Source: Mucilaginibacter xinganensis
GTDB taxonomy: Bacteria > Bacteroidota > Bacteroidia > Sphingobacteriales > Sphingobacteriaceae
Assembly: GCA_026225055.1 (NCBI GenBank)
Contig: JAMFSA010000167.1
Coordinates: 1-64,000 of the forward strand
DNA: 64,000 nucleotides
Direction of reading: 5' to 3'
Part shown: piece after piece, positions 18,390 through 25,879 of the stretch
How the letters are laid out: every line of letters begins with the position of its first letter
Numbering within the stretch: position 1 is the first letter of the stretch
Program-made: the position numbers and the translations under genes
The notes under the pieces: model-generated
Told to the model about the DNA's origin: nothing
Database searches by the model: none
What the model saw: only the letters and a program-made list of their open reading frames with translations

Positions 18390-19142
18390 ATGGAGAAAAC
18401 GGCTAAAAGTTTAAATAAATTATCGGTAAATAATAGCTCCGCTGGACAAAAGCAGACCCCATTTTTTCAGCCCGGACATGCTATGAACGAACCTGATACG
18501 CTTATGCACATGCCCAATCTGTCTCCAAATAGTTTCTTTAAACCTGCTTCCAATATTATTCAACGGGAACCCAAAAACCCGCCCGGTTGGGATGAGATGC
18601 ATAACTTTAAAAATCCGGGGTCGGTTAAAGTTAAGTTTATACACTTTGCAACTAAGAACGTAACCACAGATCCGTTTAGTGGCTATGCTACTAAAGCAGC
18701 CACGCTTTTAGGCCAGCATAACCTCGGCCTTGACGTAGCAGAAGGCGGAGTTGTGGATTACCAGTCGCCATTGCAAATAAAGGATGATGTTTTAGAGTTG
18801 AGAGAGGCTGTGGACAAACTGGGTAAAGATACTACAACCCGGCTGCCTGTTATAAGCGCGGTATGGTCGGATAACGCGTCGTTTAAACTTACCGATATAA
18901 ACGGAGAAGCTTTTAAGGATACCAAATGGCCGGCTTTTGCTGTGTTAAATGTAGCTAATAGAAGTGCCGATGATGTTACCGCGCTACATGAAGCTGGCCA
19001 TGCGGCTAATGTTCCGGGCAGAGTTGATTTGCCGGTGAGCCCAACGGATGCCGTACAAAATTTTATGCTTTATGGCGACAACCGTACAGATATGATAAAA
19101 CCCCAGGTACTTGCAATGGCTAATGCTTATTTTTCTAAATGA
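18390..19142 (+). CDS. eCIS cargo candidate 4: leader-only protein with HExxH metallopeptidase domain, no DUF4157
   Basis: A 250-residue protein starting one base after the previous stop. Its first ~60 residues are a shortened version of the siblings' leader: PFFQPGHAMNEPD, then MPNLSPNSFFKP and IIQRE. The DUF4157 core and its HELTH are absent. The remaining ~190 residues form a separate domain with HEAGHAANVPGRVD starting at residue 200, followed by NFMLYGDN (Met226). HExxH plus a downstream Met in a turn resembles the metzincin arrangement, although the third ligand is not in the classical spacing. A metallopeptidase effector loaded through the leader alone is the best reading. Confidence 0.75.
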   Translation: MEKTAKSLNKLSVNNSSAGQKQTPFFQPGHAMNEPDTLMHMPNLSPNSFFKPASNIIQREPKNPPGWDEMHNFKNPGSVKVKFIHFATKNVTTDPFSGYATKAATLLGQHNLGLDVAEGGVVDYQSPLQIKDDVLELREAVDKLGKDTTTRLPVISAVWSDNASFKLTDINGEAFKDTKWPAFAVLNVANRSADDVTALHEAGHAANVPGRVDLPVSPTDAVQNFMLYGDNRTDMIKPQVLAMANAYFSK

Positions 19143-19172
19143 TGGAATAATAACACAATAATAAAATCTGAT

Positions 19173-20486
19173 ATGAATAACGTACAGTACGCAACAGAAT
19201 CAGGCAAAACTAAATCAACCGTAAAGCCGGTGTTTTTTCAGCCTAAGCTCACTGTTAATCAGCCTAACGATGTGCATGAGCAGGAAGCCGATAGTACGGC
19301 TGACCATATTATGCGTATGCCTCTTTCTTCTGTAGGTTCAGGTAGTTTTTTTAAGCCGTCAATAACAGCTGTACAACGTAAATGCCATGAGTGCGAGGAG
19401 GAGGATAAAAAAATGCAACGAAAGGAAAGTTCAACAGGCAAAGTACAGGGCAATGAGCAGTTGGATAGTTATGTTGGTTCTTTAGGTTCGTCGGGAGAGT
19501 CCTTGCCCGCAGGAAGCCGCCAATTTTTTGAGCCGCGTTTTGGGCGCGATTTCTCGGGCGTACGCATACATACTGATTCACTGGCTGCAAAATCAGCACA
19601 ATCAATTAATGCGCTGGCATATACAACCGGTAACAATATAGTATTTAATCAAGGCCAGTATTCGCCTGAAACAACATCAGGCCAAAAGTTGATGGCGCAT
19701 GAGCTTACACATGTGTTGCAACAGGGCGGGGGTAAGCTTAATAATATACAAAAAGCCCCGGCAGATCCTCCTCCGGTTACCCAAGAGGTTAACCAGGCGG
19801 CAACGGAAACCATATCCAACGCGCCGGCACAGTATAACGACTGGAATAAAACATTTCATTGGGATTCGAAATTTCAAATCTCTTACAATTTAAGTTCAAA
19901 AAGGGTAACCATAGTATCGCGTTTATTTAGTGTAGCATCAGATGCTGTAAAAGCAACCTGGAAAAGTGCTATTGAGGACCGATGGGGTAAAGGGCAGTTT
20001 AGCCTGGAAGCGTGGGATGCATGCGATCCTAAAGTGTTCCCTATTGATGTGGACATACAATGGGTTGCTCTTCCTTTTATGGCGCATTATATTATTTCGC
20101 CTCAAAGCCCGGGCGATACATCGGGTGGCAGGTCAGGAGTAGGCGGTACCACAGGTATGACGGGCTGGGGAACCGCTGATGCAACGGATGTGCCGCATGA
20201 GTATGGCCATATGCTGGGCAACTCAGAAGAGTATTTTACTACAAACGGTGTTGATTATAGTGCAGGTGGTACAAAAGCGGGTTTCCGCGATCCCAATGGA
20301 GGCATTATGAATAACCCATCAAATACGCCATTACCCAGCAACTATGAATCGGTAAGAACCGGTTTTGCCGCCATGATGCCTTTTCCGTTAAACAAGGTAC
20401 GGGTTGTTCCGACTGGTGCTTATGTGCCACCAATGATAAATTGTGGAGGAGGGCCTAAAAACGGAAATGAAACGGCCATAGCATGA
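19173..20486 (+). CDS. eCIS cargo candidate 5: DUF4157 protein with metzincin-like metallopeptidase domain
   Basis: A 437-residue protein with leader (FFQPKLTVNQPNDVHEQEAD), Cys motif (QRKCHECEEEDKK) and DUF4157 core (FEPRFGRDFSGVRIHTDSLA), ending in HELTHVLQQ at 176-184. After a Pro/Thr linker, a ~230-residue C-terminal domain carries HEYGHMLGNSEEY at 342-354 and GGIMNNPSN with Met379. That is HExxHxxG followed by an acidic residue and a Met-turn, which fits a metzincin-like zinc peptidase. The C-terminus has no further domain. It is closest to cargo 1 in the leader and Cys-motif region, also at DNA level, suggesting duplication with C-terminal replacement. The ATPase gene follows 31 bp later. 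Confidence 0.86.
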   Translation: MNNVQYATESGKTKSTVKPVFFQPKLTVNQPNDVHEQEADSTADHIMRMPLSSVGSGSFFKPSITAVQRKCHECEEEDKKMQRKESSTGKVQGNEQLDSYVGSLGSSGESLPAGSRQFFEPRFGRDFSGVRIHTDSLAAKSAQSINALAYTTGNNIVFNQGQYSPETTSGQKLMAHELTHVLQQGGGKLNNIQKAPADPPPVTQEVNQAATETISNAPAQYNDWNKTFHWDSKFQISYNLSSKRVTIVSRLFSVASDAVKATWKSAIEDRWGKGQFSLEAWDACDPKVFPIDVDIQWVALPFMAHYIISPQSPGDTSGGRSGVGGTTGMTGWGTADATDVPHEYGHMLGNSEEYFTTNGVDYSAGGTKAGFRDPNGGIMNNPSNTPLPSNYESVRTGFAAMMPFPLNKVRVVPTGAYVPPMINCGGGPKNGNETAIA

Positions 20487-20517
20487 TGAAAGACATTATA
20501 ACCTTTAACTATTTATT

Positions 20518-21819
20518 ATGCTGCAAGCGATAGAAAAATATATCCACCAGTTTTCAGGGTATCTTAAAGCCATCATCCAAAAAGATAATAGCGCCGAATG
20601 GGATTTGACGGCCTTGATAGATGCTATTGCCGGAGAATTTAAAAAGTACAATATCCAGTTGGCTCCGCCTGAAGCTTTGATCTTTCTGATGGTGTATATC
20701 CCGCATATCTATCCTAATTTTTATGATGAGGTGATGAAGGAGGCCATGCCGCAGGGTGGTGATTTTCCGGAGTTCGGCGGAGTTAGAGGGAGCAGTCACC
20801 GCGGGCTATTACCTACCGGCGAAACGGCCCAGTTTATATTGGCAGGAGATGACATAGAAAAGCGCTTGTTTGTACAGCAATTGCTTACCGTTGGCACATT
20901 GGTAAGGTACGGGATACTCTACCTTGAAACAGTAAAAGAAGGAGAACCCATTATGAGCGGACGGATTATTGCCGAACAGGAGTGGACAAGCCGATTAGTA
21001 ATGGGGATTGAGATACCGCCGCGCTTTGGCCCGGAGTTCCCGGCTAAGCGGATAATAACAGAGATGCAATGGGACGACCTGGTGCTTAACCCGTATACCC
21101 TTAGCCAGATAAATGATATTAAAACCTGGCTAACGTATAATAGTAAGCTAATGGAGGATGAGGTGTTAAAAAGAAAAGTAAAACCCGGTTACAGGGTATT
21201 GCTGCACGGCCCTCCCGGTACGGGTAAAACACTCACGGCCTCGTTATTAGGCAAGCAGTTTAATAAGGATGTGTACCGGATAGATCTATCGCAGATCGTA
21301 TCGAAATATATAGGCGAAACAGAAAAGAACCTGGAAAAAGTTTTCTCAAAGGCTGAAAATAAGGGCTGGATCTTATTTTTTGATGAGGCGGATGCGCTGT
21401 TCGGCAAACGTACCCAAACCCAAAGCTCGAACGACCGGTATGCCAACCAGGAAGTTTCCTATTTGTTGCAAAGGATAGAGGATTTTCCCGGTTTGCTGAT
21501 ACTGGCATCGAACTTTAAAAGCAATATGGATGAGGCCTTTTTAAGGCGTTTTCATACCGTAGTGCATTTCCCGGCCCCAAACCCGGCAGAGCGTTTACTG
21601 CTCTGGCAAAAATCGTGGCCCGCTAATTATAAGATAGACCCTGCCATCAGCCTGAAACTGATTGCTGATAAATATGAGCTGAATGGTGCTGCCATTATTA
21701 ATATTATGCACTATGCCTGCCTTAAAGCAATAGCGCGCGATGATGAATACATCCGCTATAATGATGTTTATGAAGCCATAAAAACTGAATACCGTAAAGA
21801 GGAGCGAAGTATGAAATAG
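20518..21819 (+). CDS. eCIS AAA+ ATPase (Afp15-type)
   Basis: A 433-residue ATPase with an N-terminal helical region of ~190 residues and one AAA+ domain. The Walker A GPPGTGKT lies at 231-238, the Walker B ILFFDEADALFG has D289-E290, a sensor-1-like LLILASNFKSNMDEAFLRRF follows, and arginine fingers are at the RR of that segment. Proteins of this Cdc48/FtsH-like type are conserved in eCIS loci (Afp15/Pvc15) and are thought to help assembly or cargo loading. In Afp/PVC the ATPase sits directly beside the tape measure; here the cargo cassette separates them. No cap (Afp16-like) gene follows. It is the last gene of the block, and no hairpin terminator was seen after it. Confidence 0.93.
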   Translation: MLQAIEKYIHQFSGYLKAIIQKDNSAEWDLTALIDAIAGEFKKYNIQLAPPEALIFLMVYIPHIYPNFYDEVMKEAMPQGGDFPEFGGVRGSSHRGLLPTGETAQFILAGDDIEKRLFVQQLLTVGTLVRYGILYLETVKEGEPIMSGRIIAEQEWTSRLVMGIEIPPRFGPEFPAKRIITEMQWDDLVLNPYTLSQINDIKTWLTYNSKLMEDEVLKRKVKPGYRVLLHGPPGTGKTLTASLLGKQFNKDVYRIDLSQIVSKYIGETEKNLEKVFSKAENKGWILFFDEADALFGKRTQTQSSNDRYANQEVSYLLQRIEDFPGLLILASNFKSNMDEAFLRRFHTVVHFPAPNPAERLLLWQKSWPANYKIDPAISLKLIADKYELNGAAIINIMHYACLKAIARDDEYIRYNDVYEAIKTEYRKEERSMK

Positions 21820-21954
21820 CAAAAAAGAACCTTTGTGACAATGCAATTACAGTATTGCCGCCACTTAGACAAAACGTATCATTAATACCCACTTTTGTAT
21901 AAATCTACCTTGAAAATTGACCCTAATTTTGAGCCAACAAAAAACATTAAAACA

Positions 21955-22773
21955 ATGGCAAAAACAATTTTTATAACAGGTGCATCCAAAGGTTTTGGAA
22001 AGATCTGGGCAGAAGCATTTTTAAAACGTGGCGATAAGGTTATAGCAACAGCAAGAAACCTTGACGCACTTAACGACCTGGTAGCAACCTATGGCAATGC
22101 TATATTACCTATCAAATTGGATGTAAACGACAGGGCAGCAGGTTTTGCAGCCGTTAAACAGGCAAAGGAAAAATTTGGAACTATTGATGTATTGATCAAT
22201 AATGCAGGTTTCGGTTTATTCGGCGCCATTGAGGAAACTACCGAGCAACAGGCCCGTGAGCAAATTGAAACTAACGTATTTGGTTTATTATGGTTAACAC
22301 AAGCTGTATTGCCAATTATGCGCGAACAAGGTCACGGCCATATTATACAGGTATCAAGCGTATTGGGTATAACTACATTACCGGTTCTGGGCTTATATAA
22401 CGCCTCGAAATTCGCGGTTGAAGGTTTGAGCGAAACATTGGCTGCTGAAGTAAAAGACTTTGGCATAAAAGTATCACTGATTGAGCCTAACGGATTCTCA
22501 ACCGATTGGGCAGGTGCATCAGCATTTAATACTGAACCAATACCAGCTTATGATGGTGTAAGGGCAGCATTCCAGGCCGGGCTTACAGATGATGCCTTTG
22601 GTAAACCGGAAGCTACTGTTGACGCGGTTTTAAAACTGGTTGACAGCGAAAATCCTCCGTTAAGGTTGTTTCTGGGTAAGGTTGCTTTCCCTTGGGTTAA
22701 GCAAGTTTATGCAGGTAAACTGGCTGAATGGGAAGCTTGGGCCGATGTAGCAACAGCTGCGCACGGTCACTAA
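21955..22773 (+). CDS. SDR-family NAD(P)-dependent oxidoreductase
   Basis: A 272-residue classical short-chain dehydrogenase. The cofactor motif TGASKGFG lies at residues ~8-15, NNAG follows in the core, and the catalytic Ser (VSSVLG) and YNASK are present. The open frame extends 60 bases further upstream to a TTG, but the ATG at 21955 places the first strand (KTIFITG) at the normal distance, so it is preferred. The substrate cannot be predicted. An AraC-type regulator lies downstream in the same direction, separated by a strong hairpin. The 135 bp upstream contain a CACTTTTG box (21891-21898 region), one base off the TAnnTTTG consensus, as a possible promoter. Confidence 0.9.
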   Translation: MAKTIFITGASKGFGKIWAEAFLKRGDKVIATARNLDALNDLVATYGNAILPIKLDVNDRAAGFAAVKQAKEKFGTIDVLINNAGFGLFGAIEETTEQQAREQIETNVFGLLWLTQAVLPIMREQGHGHIIQVSSVLGITTLPVLGLYNASKFAVEGLSETLAAEVKDFGIKVSLIEPNGFSTDWAGASAFNTEPIPAYDGVRAAFQAGLTDDAFGKPEATVDAVLKLVDSENPPLRLFLGKVAFPWVKQVYAGKLAEWEAWADVATAAHGH

Positions 22774-22792
22774 TTTAAATGTTATTTATCTG

Positions 22793-22826
22793 ACAAAATC
22801 TGCGCTGGATTAAGCGCGGATTTTGT
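22793..22826 (+). terminator. hairpin between SDR and AraC genes
   Basis: A 14-bp stem with one G-U type mismatch: ACAAAATCTGCGCT (22793-22806), a 6-base loop, then AGCGCGGATTTTGT (22813-22826). The following bases are T-rich but interrupted (GTTATTTGTA), so it may act as a modest terminator for the SDR gene. It also sits directly before the AraC start at 22836, so it could affect that gene's leader. Confidence 0.55.
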
Positions 22827-22835
22827 GTTATTTGT

Positions 22836-23738
22836 ATGATTATGAAGCACTTTAAAAGTCTTGCCGAAATGCACCGCTTTAACGGATTTCCAGCACCTGA
22901 AAATCCGCTGATCAGCCTGTACCATTGTAAAAGAGAGACAGCTTGTTCCCTCGGCGACCGTGAGTTTACCGCAGATTTGTATATGATCGGTTTTAAAAAA
23001 ATAAAATCGGGCGCAGTAATGTATGGGCGTACCAAATACGATCATGAAAATGGCTCCATGATATTTACCAAGCCACGCCAGATCATCGAATTTAAAAACC
23101 TGGAGTTTGAGGAAGACGGCTTCCTGATCTTTATCCATGAGGATTTTTTGAACGGGCATCCGCTGCATTCAGAAATTCAGAAATACGGTTACTTTGATTA
23201 CGAAGCAAATGAAGCATTACACCTTTCACCACGCGAAGAGGAATTGATGTGGGATCTGTACCATAAGATTGACGCGGAGTATAACAATAACCAGGATGAA
23301 TACAGCCGCGATATTATGCTTACCCATATCGATTCGCTGTTAAAATATGCGCAGCGTTTTTACAAGCGCCAGTTTATTAACCGTACCGAGTTATCGGGCA
23401 AAACGGTTTCAAAATTCAACCATGCTTTGGCTGTTTATTTCGAAACCAATTCTATTGCTAATAAAGGATTGCCGACTGTAAATTATATTGCCGATCAGCT
23501 TAACCTGTCGCCACGTTATTTAAGCGACCTGTTAAAACAGGAAACGGGTAAAACGGCCATGGAACTGATCCATATCTACCTGATGTCTGAAGCTAAAAAT
23601 CTGCTCAAAACAGCCGATCAAAGTGTGTCAGAAATAGCGTATACATTAGGCTTTGAGAACCTGCCGTATTTTTCAAGACTGTTTAAAAAGGAAGTGGGTA
23701 TCAGCCCAAATCAGTTTAAGAAACAACTGGTGAATTAA
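22836..23738 (+). CDS. AraC-family transcriptional regulator
   Basis: A 300-residue regulator with an N-terminal sensor domain of ~190 residues and a C-terminal AraC double helix-turn-helix. The first HTH is around YIADQLNLSPRYLSDLLKQE; the second is around SVSEIAYTLGFENLPYFSRL, ending FKKEVGISPNQFKKQL, the usual AraC C-terminus. A second ATG lies two codons in (22842) and is an equally good start. The proximity of the SDR gene suggests that this is its regulator. The stop overlaps the stop of the convergent histidine kinase gene by 4 bases, so transcription from both sides meets here. Confidence 0.92.
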   Translation: MIMKHFKSLAEMHRFNGFPAPENPLISLYHCKRETACSLGDREFTADLYMIGFKKIKSGAVMYGRTKYDHENGSMIFTKPRQIIEFKNLEFEEDGFLIFIHEDFLNGHPLHSEIQKYGYFDYEANEALHLSPREEELMWDLYHKIDAEYNNNQDEYSRDIMLTHIDSLLKYAQRFYKRQFINRTELSGKTVSKFNHALAVYFETNSIANKGLPTVNYIADQLNLSPRYLSDLLKQETGKTAMELIHIYLMSEAKNLLKTADQSVSEIAYTLGFENLPYFSRLFKKEVGISPNQFKKQLVN

Positions 23739-24997
23739 TCCTGTTTCGGAAACGAAATAGTGAACGAGTGATAAGGCGCAACAAACTGGTAATTCAACGA
23801 GCAGCCAAAGTTCTCGCAGATCTGCCTTGATATGGTTAAACCAAGCCCTGTCCCCACCGAGGTGGATGATTTGTGAAAGCGTTTAAAAATGTCATCATTG
23901 TTTAGTGCTGTGCTTTCACCCGTATTAGCTATGGTAAGGCTTTGCTCCGTTAGCTCAATATTTATCTCTCCGCCAATGTGGTTATGCCTTATGGCATTGC
24001 TTACCAGGTTATTCATCAAAATATCAACCAAATACCTGCTGGCATAAATGTTTTTAGGGCTTAATGAACAATTGAGTTTTAGTTTTTTATCCTGGAAGAT
24101 CTCATCAAACTGAACTATCATTTCCATAATAAGCGCATGCAGATCTATTAATTCATGGCCATGGTCCAGCTTATTCTCTATTTTAACCAATAGCAGCAGG
24201 GATTGGTTAAGCCGGTTTAAGCGGTTAACCGAAGTGTAAAGGTCATTCAATATGGTGCTTTGTCTTTCACTAAAATTATCGGTCTGTATCAGCGTATCCA
24301 GCTTTGAGTTGATTACTGCAATGGGTGTAAGCAATTCGTGCGAGGCATTTTCGGTAAAACTCTTCAGGTCTTTATAATCGTGTTTTACTCGTGATGCCAT
24401 GCTGATCACAGCGGTATTCAACTCCTTAAATTCATCAATATGTGTGTCGACTTTTTGCAGTTCATTAGTGTCGGTAACATTGAACATCTTCAGATCTTTT
24501 GTTATGGTATAAAATGGCTGCCACAGGCGGGCTAATAATAAACGGTTAATGATCAATAGTACCACTAAAAGCAGCAGGATAACCCCTATGGTGATAAAGA
24601 AAATGATCCGTATGAGGTCTTCAGTTTCAACTTTTGATTCAACCACCAATATTTTATAATACTTATCCCCAACCATAACCGAGCTGATAAGTCCCCGGCC
24701 CGATTCGTAGTCTTTTTCATTAACGTTAAAGTATTTTGTGTCGATGAATTGCCGTGTTACTGAATTCACCGGCGCGGAAAAAAAGCTGATCTGCTGATCG
24801 TCGGATTTAAAAACCTGGGGCAAATGGTGGTTGAGCTTTACATAATCAAATACCTCATTTTCTTCTACCACCAAATCTTTATCAATCTGGTTGGTTAAGA
24901 TCCAGCTGATGGTTTGATAATAAATAATACCGGTTATCATCATCACAATAATGGTGGTGATGAGCGTAACGCGGTTATACCTGTCTAAAAGCCTCAT
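23735..24997 (-). CDS. two-component sensor histidine kinase
   Basis: A 420-residue membrane kinase. The N-terminal transmembrane helix is at ~11-33, a periplasmic sensor of ~95 residues follows, and a second helix is at ~129-151. After a HAMP-like linker comes HisKA with phospho-acceptor H220 (FTENASHELLTPIA). The HATPase_c part has an N-box NNLVSNAIRHN, a G1 box ITIANTGE-like stretch and GTGLGLTIS. The start codon overlaps the response regulator's stop (ATGA), so the two are translationally coupled. The signal sensed is unknown. Because the pair is divergent from an outer-membrane beta-barrel gene, that gene is a plausible target. Confidence 0.93.
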   Translation of the reverse strand: MRLLDRYNRVTLITTIIVMMITGIIYYQTISWILTNQIDKDLVVEENEVFDYVKLNHHLPQVFKSDDQQISFFSAPVNSVTRQFIDTKYFNVNEKDYESGRGLISSVMVGDKYYKILVVESKVETEDLIRIIFFITIGVILLLLVVLLIINRLLLARLWQPFYTITKDLKMFNVTDTNELQKVDTHIDEFKELNTAVISMASRVKHDYKDLKSFTENASHELLTPIAVINSKLDTLIQTDNFSERQSTILNDLYTSVNRLNRLNQSLLLLVKIENKLDHGHELIDLHALIMEMIVQFDEIFQDKKLKLNCSLSPKNIYASRYLVDILMNNLVSNAIRHNHIGGEINIELTEQSLTIANTGESTALNNDDIFKRFHKSSTSVGTGLGLTISRQICENFGCSLNYQFVAPYHSFTISFPKQD

Positions 24998-25671
24998 GAT
25001 TCTGTAAACTTATAGCCCATGCCATAAGCTGCCTGTATATAATCCCTTGAACCTGCCTCAACCAATTTTTTACGGATATTTTTTATGTGCGAATAAATAA
25101 AATCAAAATTATCAGCCATATCCACACCATCGCCCCACAGATGCTCGGCAATGGCATTTTTTGAAACAACCTTACCTTTGTTAGCTATAAAATAAAGCAA
25201 AAGTGCATATTCCTTACGGGTAAATTTAATGCTTTGCTTGCCAACTTTTACCTCTTTGCCCAACAGATCGATAGTAATTTCATTAAAAGTAAGGATGTTG
25301 CTGCCGTTATATGTTTTGCGGCGGATAATGGCCGTTACACGTGCCTTTAGCTCCGAGAGGTGGAAAGGTTTCACCAGGTAATCATCGGCGCCAAGGTCAA
25401 GGCCTTCCAGGCGGTCGTCGAGTGAGTTTTTGGCGGAGATGATCAGGATGCCATCGCTATAATTATTTTCTTTGATGATCTTGAGCAGATCAATACCATT
25501 ACCGCCGGGGAGGGTTATATCCAGCAGGATACAATCGTAACGGTACAGGTTTACCTTTGTTAAGGCCGTGGCGTAGTCGGCAGCGGTTTCACAAATGTTG
25601 CCGGCTTCGGTAAAGTACTCTTCAATACTTTCGCGCAGGCCTTGCTCATCTTCAATCACTAAAATCTTCAA
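24994..25671 (-). CDS. OmpR/PhoB-family response regulator
   Basis: A 225-residue regulator. The receiver domain has an acidic pocket (E7-D8-E9), phospho-acceptor D51 in CILLDITLPGGNG, and K in YLVKPFHLSEL. The C-terminal winged helix has FTRKEYALLLYFIANKGKVV, then HLWGDGVDMADNFDFIYSHI and NIRKKL, typical of OmpR-type DNA binding. It is the first gene of the regulator-kinase pair. A consensus -7 box (TAACTTTG on the minus strand) sits 14 bp before the start. Confidence 0.94.
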   Translation of the reverse strand: MKILVIEDEQGLRESIEEYFTEAGNICETAADYATALTKVNLYRYDCILLDITLPGGNGIDLLKIIKENNYSDGILIISAKNSLDDRLEGLDLGADDYLVKPFHLSELKARVTAIIRRKTYNGSNILTFNEITIDLLGKEVKVGKQSIKFTRKEYALLLYFIANKGKVVSKNAIAEHLWGDGVDMADNFDFIYSHIKNIRKKLVEAGSRDYIQAAYGMGYKFTES

Positions 25672-25684
25672 AGCAGTTTTTTTG

Positions 25685-25692
25685 CAAAGTTA
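25685..25692 (-). promoter_or_regulatory. candidate -7 promoter box for the response regulator gene
   Basis: On the minus strand this reads TAACTTTG, a full match to the Bacteroidota -7 consensus TAnnTTTG, 14 bp before the start codon. A clear -33 box at the usual distance was not found. A second perfect TAACTTTG on the same strand lies at 25826-25833, so which one is used is uncertain. Confidence 0.4.
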
Positions 25693-25879
25693 TTATTCAA
25701 TATTGTAGATATTCTGGAATAATACCTAAAAAATAACAATAAAGGCACTTATATAGTACAAATATCGCTAAATGATATTCAATTGTAATTAAGATGTTTC
25801 AATTGTGTTACAAACAAAATTTATCCAAAGTTAAACAGCACATTTGCCGCAAAATCGATTTTTCTAAATATTATTAATA

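Noticed and set aside
14006..20486. Polymorphic toxin with immunity gene array (contact-dependent type)
   Set aside because: No export signal, RHS/filamentous repeats or immunity genes after each toxin; the shared leader and DUF4157 point to particle loading.
1..21819. Prophage
   Set aside because: Phage-like baseplate and spike genes are present, but no capsid, terminase, portal, integrase or lysis genes, while the AAA+ ATPase and DUF4157 genes are eCIS marks.
21895..21954. Upstream TTG start for the SDR at 21955
   Set aside because: The extra 20 residues do not match the SDR family, and the ATG at 21955 has the normal N-terminal strand.
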